NCBI GenBank assembly: GCA_016703895.1
Contig: JADJBE010000001.1
Coordinates: 869,501 to 933,500 of the forward strand
Origin: Pseudomonadota bacterium
GTDB taxonomy: Bacteria > Pseudomonadota > Gammaproteobacteria > Steroidobacterales > Steroidobacteraceae
Direction of reading: 5' to 3'
Length of the DNA: 64,000 bases
A program made the translations under genes and the position numbers. Below are positions 42,818 to 51,777 of the stretch, piece by piece. Below the pieces are notes generated by a model. That model ran no database searches. It saw only the letters and a program-made list of their open reading frames with translations, and was not told the DNA's origin. The stretch's first letter is position 1. Every line of letters begins with the position of its first letter.

Positions 42818-44644
42818 ATGCGTAAGATTTTTGCACTAGTTTTGTCAGCGGCCTGGTTGCTCGCCTCGTGTGGCGGCAGCGGTACCAACGACTCATTCCG
42901 CGAGGACGGCGGTTTGCCGCCAGCGGGGCCCGTTACCCCGACTGTGGCTAGCGTTAGCGTGACCACGAGCGCGCCGACCATCCCCTCGGACGGCTCATCG
43001 CCCGCGCAGATCAAGGCGTTCGTGCGTGGCGCTAACAACAACTTCCTCACCGGCGTACCGGTGGCCTTCACTTCCACCTCGGGCGGTCTGCAAATCGCCA
43101 CTGGGCCGACCGGAGCTGATGGCAGCGTCGAGGCCATGCTGAGCGTGGCCGGTGATCCGAGCACTCGCAACATCACCGTGACAGCCACCGCCGGTGGCGT
43201 TTCGTCGACGGTAGATGTTCGGGTCGTTGGCTCGCGTCTCTCTATCCAAGGCCCCGCCTCGCTGGTATCCGGCGAGACCGGTAATTACACGGTCGCGCTG
43301 ATCGACGGTGCCGATAACGGCATTGCCAATCGGCCCGTGACGCTGACCTCCGCGCAGAGCAATGCGCTCACCCCGGCCAGCGTTACGACCGACACCAACG
43401 GCCGTGCGAATTTCACGCTGCGCATCAACGGTGCCAGCAACGACACCGTCACGGCGTCCGCGCTGGGCGTCACGGCACAACAAGTCGTGGTGGTTAGCAG
43501 TGCCGCATTCACTTTCACGGCTCCTGTGGCTGGCACCGAAGTTCCTTTGGGTAATTCGCAGGTCGTCACGGTGCGCTGGCAACAAAGCGGCGTGCCCGTT
43601 GTCGGCCAAGTGATCCAGTTCGCCACCACTCGGGGCTCGTTATCCGCAGGTTCGGCGACCACCAACGCCAGTGGCGACGCCACGGTCAATATTAGTTCGA
43701 CCAACGCGGGTGGTGCTGTTATCAGTGCCACCGCTGGCACGGCTACGGCTACACGAGCGCTAGAGTTTGTCGCGACGTCCGTAGCGAATGTCGATGTACA
43801 GCCCAGCACCTTTACCGTTGGTCCGAATGAGCAGAGTGTGTTGACTGCGGTCGTTCGCGACGCCGCTGGCAACTTGGTAAAGAACAGGACCGTCCAGTTC
43901 TCTTTGCAGGACGTGTCTGGTGGATCGTTAACGACGCCCTCTGCTGTTACCGATAGCCAGGGTCGAGCGCAATCGGTCTATACGGCTGGTTCCGTCACCA
44001 CGGCGCAGGACGGTGTTGTTATCACTGTAACCGTGAATGGTGCACCGGGCGTACAAGATGTGGTCAGGCTCACCGTCGGACGTAAAGAGGTGTTCATCTC
44101 GCTGGGCACTGGTAATAAGATCGAGAAGATCAACAACGATACGCAGTATCGCGTGCGCTATGCCGTTCAGGTCACTGACGCACCAGGCAACGGCGTCGCG
44201 AACGTTGTTCTGAATTCCAGCGTTTTGTCTGAGGTCTATGTCAAGGGCGGGCGAGTATGGAACGCCGTCGCCGGTAGTTGGGTAATATCGAATCCAGTGT
44301 TTTGTAGTGATGAAGACGTCAATCGTGATGGTGTGTTGAATCCGGGCGAGGACTTCAATAGTTCCAGCCGAATTGAAGCGGGTAATATCGCGACCGTGAC
44401 GCCGCGCACAGTGACAACGGACGCTAGCGGCTTTGCGCAGCTGGAAGTCGTGTACCCGATGGAATACGCGTATTACGTCTTCGTTGCGCTGGATGCACGT
44501 ACCTCAGTGCAAGGCACTGAGTTTGTGCGTACTGTGAGATTTGAGTTACCGGGATCAGCCGACGACTTCAATAACCAGCAGGTTTCGCCGCCGGGCATCA
44601 ATAGTCCATTCGGGGTCGCCGGAACCTGTAACAACCCAAACTAG
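42818..44644 (+). CDS. Lipoprotein with bacterial Ig-like (Big_1) repeats
   Basis: 608 residues. Signal peptide with lipobox LLASC (about residues 14-18), then four or so Ig-like Big_1 repeats (about 40-430), each with a motif like TDTNGRANFTL or TNASGDATVNI. A distinct C-terminal domain contains DEDVNRDGVLNPGED (about 503-517), an EF-hand-like calcium loop. It starts 46 bases after pilQ on the same strand and ends with a strong terminator, so it is probably the last gene of the pil transcript. A surface adhesin or secretin-associated role is inferred; the precise family is not known. Confidence 0.8.
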   Translation: MRKIFALVLSAAWLLASCGGSGTNDSFREDGGLPPAGPVTPTVASVSVTTSAPTIPSDGSSPAQIKAFVRGANNNFLTGVPVAFTSTSGGLQIATGPTGADGSVEAMLSVAGDPSTRNITVTATAGGVSSTVDVRVVGSRLSIQGPASLVSGETGNYTVALIDGADNGIANRPVTLTSAQSNALTPASVTTDTNGRANFTLRINGASNDTVTASALGVTAQQVVVVSSAAFTFTAPVAGTEVPLGNSQVVTVRWQQSGVPVVGQVIQFATTRGSLSAGSATTNASGDATVNISSTNAGGAVISATAGTATATRALEFVATSVANVDVQPSTFTVGPNEQSVLTAVVRDAAGNLVKNRTVQFSLQDVSGGSLTTPSAVTDSQGRAQSVYTAGSVTTAQDGVVITVTVNGAPGVQDVVRLTVGRKEVFISLGTGNKIEKINNDTQYRVRYAVQVTDAPGNGVANVVLNSSVLSEVYVKGGRVWNAVAGSWVISNPVFCSDEDVNRDGVLNPGEDFNSSSRIEAGNIATVTPRTVTTDASGFAQLEVVYPMEYAYYVFVALDARTSVQGTEFVRTVRFELPGSADDFNNQQVSPPGINSPFGVAGTCNNPN

Positions 44645-44666
44645 GGTTGCAGCGCCCTTCGATCGC

Positions 44667-44701
44667 AAAGGCCGCCCCGACAACGGGCGGCCTTTTTCTT
44701 T
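44667..44701 (+). terminator. Rho-independent terminator after the pil operon
   Basis: An 11-bp perfect stem (44667-44677 with 44685-44695), GC-rich, with a 7-base loop. The 3' arm runs into TTTTT (44693-44697) and TCTTTCC follows. It is the clearest terminator in the window and ends the pilM-to-lipoprotein unit. Confidence 0.9.
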
Positions 44702-44773
44702 CCCCACTCAAGATCATTGTTGCTGACCGTGGACATCGGTACGCGTTTAGCGGGTGTTTCGATGAGCGTGCAA

Positions 44774-44949
44774 GGTGCGGGCTGCGGGTACGTGGCACGG
44801 CTATAGAGATCGCCGCAGCACGAATCCGGCGCGCTCCTGCGCCTGGGAAATCTGGCCTCAACACCGGGGAAAGATGCGCGCCGAATTCGTGCAAGGGCAC
44901 GCCGCAGGCGCGATCGACCTAGCCGTGCCACGTATCCGCAGCCCGCGCC
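44774..44949 (+). repeat. Long palindromic element, copy E
   Basis: Outer arms 44774-44803 and 44920-44949 (30 nt, two mismatches), different in sequence from other copies. Inner stem 44818-44834 / 44876-44892 (16 of 17), small hairpin CGCC-GCA-GGCG (44900-44910), GATCGC/GCGATC closing pair. The loop has TCCTG and CACCGGGGAAAGAT. It fills the 342-base gap between the terminator and aroK. Confidence 0.85.
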
Positions 44950-44986
44950 TAACCCACCCATCCCAACATACGTTTATGCTTCGCCC

Positions 44987-45520
44987 ATGGCCAAGGTCGC
45001 GAACAAGGTCTTCCTGATTGGCCCCATGGGCTCCGGCAAGTCCGCCGTGGGCAAGTACCTGGCGCGAACCCTGCAACTGCCCTTCGTCGACAGCGACGCC
45101 GAGATCGAGCGTCGCACCGGCGTGGACATTACGTACATCTTCGATCGCGAGGGCGAGGCGGGGTTTCGGCAGCGTGAGCACGAGGCGCTGGAGGAACTGA
45201 CCCAACGCCCGTCGCTGGTCCTGGCTACCGGCGGTGGCGCCGTCTTGCTGCCCGAAAATCGCCGCTTGTTGGCGGACCACGGCTTTGTCGTCTATCTCGA
45301 GACTGCGGTCGAGCAGCAGGTGGAGCGTGTGCGGCAAAGCCGCCATCGCCCGTTGCTTCAAGATGTCGATCCGGCAGTCAAGCTGGGCGACCTGATGACC
45401 GTGCGTGCGCCGCTCTACGAGTCGTTGGCGGACGTCAAAGTGACCACCGACCATCGACGCGTCCAGACAGTAGCCGCAGAAATCCGTGCTGCACTCAAGC
45501 ACCTGCCGCAAGCCGAATAG
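44987..45520 (+). CDS. aroK: Shikimate kinase
   Basis: 177 residues. The P-loop GPMGSGKSAVGKYLA is at residues ~12-26, then DSDAEIERRTG (shikimate-binding Asp), FRQREHEALEEL and ATGGGAVLLPENR. The lid contains RQSRHRPLLQD. It phosphorylates shikimate in the chorismate pathway. Upstream of aroB as usual, though 129 bases separate the two here. Confidence 0.96.
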   Translation: MAKVANKVFLIGPMGSGKSAVGKYLARTLQLPFVDSDAEIERRTGVDITYIFDREGEAGFRQREHEALEELTQRPSLVLATGGGAVLLPENRRLLADHGFVVYLETAVEQQVERVRQSRHRPLLQDVDPAVKLGDLMTVRAPLYESLADVKVTTDHRRVQTVAAEIRAALKHLPQAE

Positions 45521-45610
45521 ACCGGCAGTTGACGCATTTAGAGGCCAATTTCCAGCGTATTCGCCGCGAAAGGGTGTCGATCGCTGCGTCTAGCGGGCTG
45601 GTTCCGCCCC

Positions 45611-45616
45611 TATAAT
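45611..45616 (+). promoter_or_regulatory. TATAAT -10 box before aroB
   Basis: A perfect TATAAT 33 bases before the aroB start, with no convincing -35 hexamer. It suggests aroB has its own promoter in the aroK-aroB gap. Confidence 0.4.
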
Positions 45617-45649
45617 GGCGGCAGTTCCTAGCCGCCCAAAGCATCCCCC

Positions 45650-46738
45650 TTGTCTACGATCGCAGCACAACTCACCGTCGAGCTGGCCGACCGGCGTTAT
45701 CCGATAATTATCGGCAACCACTTGTCAGCCGATGGCCTGCTGCTCGACGACATGATCCCCCAGCGCGACTTGCTGTTGGTGAGCAATACGACCGTGGCAC
45801 CGCTCTATGCCGAAACCTTGACCGCGGCACTTGCGCCACGGCGAGTGGTGCGCGTTGATCTGCCGGACGGCGAGTCTTACAAGACGCTCGTCACGGTGCA
45901 GCGCATCCTCGACGTGCTGGTTACCAATCGCTTTGGTCGGGACGCTCTGGTCGTGGCACTGGGTGGTGGCGTCGTGGGTGACATGGCCGGGTTTGCGGCT
46001 GCCTGCTACCAGCGTGGGGTCGCCTATCTGCAAGTACCTACTTCGCTCTTGGCTCAGGTGGACTCATCCGTTGGCGGCAAGACGGGTGTCAATCATCCCG
46101 GTGGCAAGAATCTCATCGGTGCGTTTCATCAACCCGTCGGCGTGCTCGCCGACACCAGCACATTAGCGACCCTGCCGGATCGGGAGCTACGCGCTGGGCT
46201 TGCCGAGGTGATCAAATACGGTCTGATCATCGATGCCGGTTTCTTCGGCTGGCTGGAGCAAAACCTCGACGCGTTGTTAGCGCGGGACGCAGCGGCGCTG
46301 GCGTATGCGATCCACCGCTCCTGTCAGACCAAGGCGCAGATCGTTGCTCGCGACGAGCGCGAACAGGGTGAGCGGGCTCTCCTGAATCTTGGCCATACTT
46401 TTGGGCACGCGATCGAGGCAGCCACTAGCTATCAGACCTGGCTGCACGGCGAGGCGGTCGCAACCGGTATGTTGATGGCCGCGCAGATGTCTGCACGGCT
46501 CGGCTGGTGCCCCGCGCCGCAAGTCGAGCGGCTTGCGAGGCTGCTGGAACGCGCCGGCTTGCCGACTAACGCCACCGGGCTTGGAGCCGCTGAGCTACGT
46601 GCCTTGATGCAGATCGACAAGAAGGTAGCAGCTGGTCACGTGCGGCTCATTTTGCTCAAGGACATCGGTGCGGCCGTGCTAACAGGTGACTATCCCGAGG
46701 CGGCGCTGGCGGCCACCTTGAGCGCCAGCACGGCATGA
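45650..46738 (+). CDS. aroB: 3-dehydroquinate synthase
   Basis: 362 residues from a TTG start (no ATG gives the family N terminus SYPIxIG-like segment, here RRYPIIIGNHL). The NAD site is GGGVVGDMAGFAAACY; TSLLAQVDSSVGGKTGVNH and GKNLIGAFHQP bind substrate; NLGHTFGHAIE holds zinc ligands. It converts DAHP to 3-dehydroquinate. Its stop overlaps the next gene's ATG by four bases. Confidence 0.96.
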   Translation: MSTIAAQLTVELADRRYPIIIGNHLSADGLLLDDMIPQRDLLLVSNTTVAPLYAETLTAALAPRRVVRVDLPDGESYKTLVTVQRILDVLVTNRFGRDALVVALGGGVVGDMAGFAAACYQRGVAYLQVPTSLLAQVDSSVGGKTGVNHPGGKNLIGAFHQPVGVLADTSTLATLPDRELRAGLAEVIKYGLIIDAGFFGWLEQNLDALLARDAAALAYAIHRSCQTKAQIVARDEREQGERALLNLGHTFGHAIEAATSYQTWLHGEAVATGMLMAAQMSARLGWCPAPQVERLARLLERAGLPTNATGLGAAELRALMQIDKKVAAGHVRLILLKDIGAAVLTGDYPEAALAATLSASTA

Positions 46739-47904
46739 CCGGATCCGCCGACGTCGGTCTAGCACCCTACGCCGCCGATCCCGCGCGGACTCGTGGCCGT
46801 CGGTATGCGGAGCCACCACCAGAGTACCGCAGCGAGTTTCAGCGCGATCGGGATCGCATCGTCCATTGCAATGCGTTTCGACGGCTCACCTACAAGACCC
46901 AGGTGTTCGTCAATCACGAGGGCGATCTGTATCGCACGCGTGTCACACATTCGCTTGAGGTGGCGCAAATTGCGCGCACCGTGGCGCGTGCGCTCCAGCT
47001 GAACGAAACGTTGACCGAGGCGATTTGTCTCGCGCACGATCTCGGGCACACGCCGTTTGGTCACGCAGGCCAGGACGCGCTTAATGCCTGCATGCGCGAG
47101 TTCGGCGGTTTCGAGCACAACCTGCAGTCGCTCAGGGTGGTGGACCAGCTCGAGGAGCGCTATGCCGAGTTTGACGGCCTCAACCTCACGTTTGAATGCC
47201 GCGAAGGAATTCTCAAACATTGCTCGCTCGAGAATGCCAAGCTGTTGGGCGAGCTGGGGCAGCGCTTTGTCCGTGGGCAGCAGCCTGGTCTCGAAGCGCA
47301 GTTGGCCAATCTGGCAGACGCCATCGCCTATAACAACCACGATGTCGATGACGGCGTCCGTGCAGGCCTGATCTCCGTCGAGGAGCTGCGTGGTGTCGCG
47401 CTGTTCGACCGTTACTACTCCGAGGTTGTGGCGCGCTACCCCGCTAGCGCACCACGTCGACAGTTGCACGAGACGATTCGCCGCATGGTCAATGCGCTGG
47501 TGGTGGATCTGGTCACGAACGCCCAGCGTTGCATCGATACGGCCGGTGTAAAGACCATCGAGCAAGTACGCGAGCATGAACGAGCGCTGGTCAATCTGAG
47601 CCCCGCCATGTACGCCGAGCACGTCGAGCTCAAGCGGTTTCTGAACCGGTCACTTTATCGTCACCCGCAGGTCATCGAGATGACGCAGCGTGCGCGGCAG
47701 GTTGTCACCGATTTGTTTGTCGCCTTGCTGGCCGACGGCTCGTTGCTGCCGCTAGAGCACCGCGAGGCGGCGGCGCGGGCGGAGGACGCGCACAGTAAAG
47801 CGGGTCGAGCACGCGTTGTCGCCGACTACGTAGCTGGCATGACCGATCGATTCGCATTTCAGGAACACGAGCGTATCGCGCGGGTGCAAGCGAGTCAGCC
47901 ATGA
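46735..47904 (+). CDS. dGTP triphosphohydrolase-like HD domain protein
   Basis: 389 residues. The HD-domain metal ligands are in THSLEVAQIAR (His), AHDLGHTPFGHAGQDAL (His-Asp) and the later Asp in ANLADAIAYNNHDVDDG. The N-terminal RTRGRRYAEP and FQRDRDRIVHCNAFRRL are typical of the Dgt-like (type 2) group. It probably hydrolyses dNTPs to nucleosides and triphosphate. It overlaps aroB upstream and the DUF6502-like gene downstream by four bases each. Confidence 0.93.
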   Translation: MTGSADVGLAPYAADPARTRGRRYAEPPPEYRSEFQRDRDRIVHCNAFRRLTYKTQVFVNHEGDLYRTRVTHSLEVAQIARTVARALQLNETLTEAICLAHDLGHTPFGHAGQDALNACMREFGGFEHNLQSLRVVDQLEERYAEFDGLNLTFECREGILKHCSLENAKLLGELGQRFVRGQQPGLEAQLANLADAIAYNNHDVDDGVRAGLISVEELRGVALFDRYYSEVVARYPASAPRRQLHETIRRMVNALVVDLVTNAQRCIDTAGVKTIEQVREHERALVNLSPAMYAEHVELKRFLNRSLYRHPQVIEMTQRARQVVTDLFVALLADGSLLPLEHREAAARAEDAHSKAGRARVVADYVAGMTDRFAFQEHERIARVQASQP

Positions 47905-48758
47905 CGCGCGTCCCGCCGCCCCGCACGTCGGCGCAGCTAGAGACCGCGCTCGATACGGCAACCCATGCCGCCCTCTTTGAGCTGGCGCGGCTGCTGGTGT
48001 CGGCGGGCTATGGATTCGGCGCTTTTGCGCAGCACGCCAAGCAAGCCTTCGTGGAGGCGGCGGGCGAGGTGCTTGCGCGCCAGGGCACCCGCCTCAATCG
48101 CTCGATGATCGCTGCGTCCACCGGACTAACACGAGGCGAAGTCGCCGCGTTGCTGCGTACCAAGCAACGTATGCCTCATTCGTCACGACGCATCAGCCGC
48201 GCCGCCCGGCTCGCGGCGGCCTGGCGTTCGGACCAGGCGTTCCGCGGTCGTAGCCTCGCGATCAAGTCAGCGCAGCCGAGCGCAGGCAAGGCGACGATAG
48301 CGCCGACGTTCGATGAGCTGGTTCGGCTGCATGGCGGTGATATCCCGCCGCGTGCCATGCAGGCGGAGCTGCTGCGCAGCGGGCTTGCCGAGAAAACACG
48401 CGATGGGCGCCTGAAGCTCTCGAGTGCCAGTCGCGACCATGTGCAGCGGGCGGTGCAAGCGATGGAAGCAACGCTGCCATGGCTGCAGGTGGTCACGCCG
48501 CAGGTCATCGATCCGCATCCCGGCGAGCCTATTTCCTCCAGCAAGACGGTTGCAGCACTGGCATTCGCGAACGAGCGCGAGCTGTTTGCGGCGCTGGACC
48601 GTGTCCTCGAACGCAGTGGCACGCTGGTCGATGGTTTCAAAGCGCGCGCGGCCGGTCCGCGTGCGCCGGGCGAGCTGATCGTCGGCATCGCGATCGCGGG
48701 TTCCAGACCACCGCGGGCAACCGCGAAAACAACACTCCCGCCCGCGAAGCGCCGCTAA
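47901..48758 (+). CDS. DUF6502-like protein with an N-terminal helix-turn-helix-like region
   Basis: 285 residues. The N-terminal third (FELARLLVSAGYGFGAFAQH and TGLTRGEVAALLRTKQ) looks like a winged-helix or HTH segment, followed by a conserved middle (FDELVRLHGGDIPPRAMQAEL) and a long variable tail. The pattern matches uncharacterised DUF6502 proteins. A DNA-binding role is possible but not shown. It overlaps the dgt-like gene by four bases and converges with fadD (stop codons overlap by four). Confidence 0.65.
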   Translation: MTRVPPPRTSAQLETALDTATHAALFELARLLVSAGYGFGAFAQHAKQAFVEAAGEVLARQGTRLNRSMIAASTGLTRGEVAALLRTKQRMPHSSRRISRAARLAAAWRSDQAFRGRSLAIKSAQPSAGKATIAPTFDELVRLHGGDIPPRAMQAELLRSGLAEKTRDGRLKLSSASRDHVQRAVQAMEATLPWLQVVTPQVIDPHPGEPISSSKTVAALAFANERELFAALDRVLERSGTLVDGFKARAAGPRAPGELIVGIAIAGSRPPRATAKTTLPPAKRR

Positions 48759-50425
48759 CTCTTGGGCAATTGATCTCGCAACGCGCGGCGCAGAATTTTG
48801 CCGACATTGCTCTTGGGCAGCTCATCGCGGAAGTAGACGTGCTTCGGTGCCTTGTAGCCTGTCAGGGATTCTCGGCAATGGGCGATCACGGCCGCTTCTG
48901 TCAGGGTCGGGTCTTTGCGCACCACGAACAACGCGACCACTTCGCCTGAGCGTTCGTCAGACTGCGCGACAGCAGCGGCTTCCAGCACACCCGGGTGAGT
49001 CACCGCAATGCTCTCGACCTCATTCGGATAGACGTTGAAGCCAGACACCAGGATCATGTCTTTCTTGCGATCCTCGATATAGACGTAACCTTGCGCGTCG
49101 ATCCGCCCGATGTCGCCCGTCTTGAGCCAGCCGTCCGCCAGCATCACCTTGGCAGTTTCGTCGGGGCGATTCCAATAGCCGACCATGACCTGCGGCCCGC
49201 GCACACATATCTCGCCCACTTGATCGATGCCAAGTTCGGCGCCGGCGTCATCGCGGATCGAGATATCCGTCGAGGAGATTGGCAGACCGATGGAGCCGTT
49301 GAAATCAACGTTTGGAATGTTGATACAGGCCGCCGGTGATGTCTCGGTGAGGCCCCAGGCCTGGGTGAGAACCTTGCCGGTGACCGCCTTCCAGCGTTTG
49401 GCCACCGTTTCCTGCACGGCCATGCCGCCGCCTAAAGTTACACGCAGCGTACTGAAGTCGAGCTTGTCGAACCCCGGCGTGTGCAGCAGCGCGTTGAATA
49501 AAGTATTCACGCCACTGATGAACTGGAACGGATAGCGCTTGAGCTCCTTGACGAACGCAGGAAAGTCGCGCGGATTGACGATCAATATATTGCGCCAGCC
49601 GAGCCGCAGAAAAAGTAGGCAGTTAGCAGTTAGTGCAAAGATATGATAGAGCGGTAGTGCAGTGATGAGCGTGCCGCGCCCTTGCAGAAAGCTCGACTCG
49701 ATCCATTCGTTCGACTGCAGCACGTTGGCAACCATGTTGCCATGGCTCAGCATGGCGCCCTTGGCGACACCGGTGGTGCCGCCCGTATATTGCAGAAAAG
49801 CGAGATCGTCGAGGCTGAGCGGCGTGTCCCGCGGTGTCTGTCCGGCACTCATTCGCAGCACCTCACAGAACTCGCGCGCGCCGGCCAATTGGTAGGACGG
49901 CACCTGCTTGCGAAGGTGTCGCACGACAAAGTTCACGACGGCGCCCTGCAGAAAGCCGAGCATGCCGCCGACGCTGGTGGTCAGAACGTGTTTGATCTCG
50001 GTATGGGCGATGACTTCCTCGAGGACGTGTGCAAAATTCTCCAGGATGACAATGACCGTGGCGCCGGAATCCGTGAGCTGATGCTCGAGCTCGCGCGGCG
50101 TATACAGCGGATTGGTATTCACGACCGTGCCGCCGGCGCGCAAGACACCGCACACCGCGATCGGGTACTGCAGGATGTTAGGCATCATGACGGCGACGCG
50201 ATCGCCTTTCTGGATGCCCGCGGTCTGTTGCAGCCAGGCGGCGAAGGCCGCCGACTGCTGGTCCAGCTCACGGTAGCTGAGCTCCGTGCCCATCTGTACA
50301 TAGGCCACATGGTCGGCGTGCTCTTTGAGCGAGCTGTCGATCAGATGTGTTAGCGATCGGTATTCGCTGACATCGATGGTCGGCCGTACGCCTGCCGGAT
50401 AGGACTTGAGCCAGTGCTTTTCCAC
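48755..50425 (-). CDS. fadD: Long-chain fatty acid-CoA ligase FadD
   Basis: 556 residues from the GTG at 50425, giving the standard N terminus EKHWLKSYPAGVRP; a longer frame upstream overlaps tesA and is not homologous. Adenylation motifs: YTGGTTGVAKGAMLSHGN (P-loop-like), QAWGLTETSP and DGWLKTGDIGRID, with the final catalytic Lys in LPKSNVGKILRR. It activates fatty acids to acyl-CoA at the inner membrane. It lies 11 bases downstream of tesA, so the two may be cotranscribed. Confidence 0.94.
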   Translation of the reverse strand: MEKHWLKSYPAGVRPTIDVSEYRSLTHLIDSSLKEHADHVAYVQMGTELSYRELDQQSAAFAAWLQQTAGIQKGDRVAVMMPNILQYPIAVCGVLRAGGTVVNTNPLYTPRELEHQLTDSGATVIVILENFAHVLEEVIAHTEIKHVLTTSVGGMLGFLQGAVVNFVVRHLRKQVPSYQLAGAREFCEVLRMSAGQTPRDTPLSLDDLAFLQYTGGTTGVAKGAMLSHGNMVANVLQSNEWIESSFLQGRGTLITALPLYHIFALTANCLLFLRLGWRNILIVNPRDFPAFVKELKRYPFQFISGVNTLFNALLHTPGFDKLDFSTLRVTLGGGMAVQETVAKRWKAVTGKVLTQAWGLTETSPAACINIPNVDFNGSIGLPISSTDISIRDDAGAELGIDQVGEICVRGPQVMVGYWNRPDETAKVMLADGWLKTGDIGRIDAQGYVYIEDRKKDMILVSGFNVYPNEVESIAVTHPGVLEAAAVAQSDERSGEVVALFVVRKDPTLTEAAVIAHCRESLTGYKAPKHVYFRDELPKSNVGKILRRALRDQLPKS

Positions 50426-50435
50426 GAGTGAGCCT

Positions 50436-51101
50436 CTATCGCTTTTTGAGGAGTGGTTTGAGTTTGGGCCACAGATTATCCAATAGAAAGGGCTGTGCTT
50501 TGGCATTGGGATGAATGCCGTCAGCCTGCATCCGCGCGGGATCGAGTGCGACGAAGTCGAGGAAGAACGGTACGAACGCCAGTTTGTAGCGCTCAGCAAT
50601 CGTCGAGAAGATGGCTTCGAAGTCGCGGCTGTAGCGCGGGCCATAATTCGGCGGGATTTTCATGCCCACCAGCACTACGCGTGTGCCACTGGCGTGCGCT
50701 CGCTCCACCATTGCCACCAGGTTGGCGCGGCTGGCACCGAGAGGCAGGCCGCGCAGTCCATCGTTGCCGCCTAACTCGATGATCAGGATGCTGGGCTTGT
50801 GCAGGGCAAGCGCGCGCGGCAGCCGGGTGGCCGCGCCGCGCGTAGTCTCGCCGCTGACGCTGGCGTTGACGACGCGGTACCCGTACCCTTGGCGTTGGAG
50901 TCGTTGTTCGAGTAACGTGACCCAACCCTGTTCGACCTGGATGCCATAGCCTGCACTGAGGCTGTCGCCCATCACGAGTATGGTTGGCGCAGCCTTGGCT
51001 GCAGCGGCTCCCACGGCCTGCGCGAACGTCGGGCCGGCCCCAGCAAGACACAGAGCGAGTGCCAGCAGGGCCCGCGCCGAGACGTGAATGAAGTCTGACA
51101 T
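50436..51101 (-). CDS. tesA: Arylesterase / acyl-CoA thioesterase TesA (SGNH hydrolase)
   Basis: 221 residues from the ATG at 51101. Signal peptide ending TFAQA, then the SGNH blocks: MGDSLSAGYG (nucleophile Ser), NASVSGETTRG (Gly), ELGGNDGLRG (Asn) and DGIHPNAKAQ (Asp, His). A periplasmic esterase/thioesterase. The divergent ybbA starts inside it: the two start codons overlap by 14 bases, so each promoter must lie within the other gene. A frame upstream of 51101 is a shadow of ybbA. Confidence 0.93.
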   Translation of the reverse strand: MSDFIHVSARALLALALCLAGAGPTFAQAVGAAAAKAAPTILVMGDSLSAGYGIQVEQGWVTLLEQRLQRQGYGYRVVNASVSGETTRGAATRLPRALALHKPSILIIELGGNDGLRGLPLGASRANLVAMVERAHASGTRVVLVGMKIPPNYGPRYSRDFEAIFSTIAERYKLAFVPFFLDFVALDPARMQADGIHPNAKAQPFLLDNLWPKLKPLLKKR

Positions 51102-51777
51102 TGTTCTCAAAGCGGAAAACCTCACCAAACAGGTTACCAGTCCCGAAGGTCCGCTGACGATTCTGCGTGACGTCTCGTTTGACATCTACGCGGGTGAATC
51201 AGTTGCCATCGTCGGCGCTTCTGGTGCCGGAAAATCGACCCTATTGGCCCTGTTGGCCGGCCTCGACACGCCCAGTGCCGGTCGGGTCATGCTGGCGGGT
51301 ATCGATGTCACCAACCTAGATGAGGATGGGCGCGCGAAACTGCGTGCTGAGCGGGTCGGTTTTGTCTTTCAGTCGTTTCACCTGGTGCAGTCTCTGACGG
51401 CGCTGGAGAACGTGATGCTGCCGCTGGAGCTGGCCGGTCGCCGCGATGCACGGCCTGCGGCGCTCGATACCTGTGAACGGGTGGGACTGGCTAGCCGTAC
51501 TGGACACTATCCGCGGCAACTGTCGGGGGGCGAGCAACAACGTGTCGCCATTGCGCGCGCCTTCGTAACCCAACCCGCGGTGTTGTTTGCTGACGAACCG
51601 ACCGGCAATCTCGACACCGTGACCGGCGAGAAGATTGTCTCGTTGTTGTTCGAGCTAAACGCCAATTCCCGCACGACGCTCGTACTGGTGACCCACGACC
51701 GTGAGCTGGCGCGGCGTTGTTCTAGGATTCTGGAATTGTCTGGTGGGGAGCTCCTACCCGAACAGGCGGTTGCATGA
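51088..51777 (+). CDS. ybbA: ABC transporter ATP-binding protein YbbA
   Basis: 229 residues. Walker A GASGAGKSTLLALLAG, signature LSGGEQQRVAIARAF, Walker B VLFADEPTGNLD and the switch His in VLVTHDRE. It belongs to the MacB/LolD-type group and pairs with the permease YbbP, whose ATG overlaps its stop by four bases. The substrate is unknown; the linkage to tesA is conserved in gammaproteobacteria. Confidence 0.95.
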   Translation: MKSDIVLKAENLTKQVTSPEGPLTILRDVSFDIYAGESVAIVGASGAGKSTLLALLAGLDTPSAGRVMLAGIDVTNLDEDGRAKLRAERVGFVFQSFHLVQSLTALENVMLPLELAGRRDARPAALDTCERVGLASRTGHYPRQLSGGEQQRVAIARAFVTQPAVLFADEPTGNLDTVTGEKIVSLLFELNANSRTTLVLVTHDRELARRCSRILELSGGELLPEQAVA

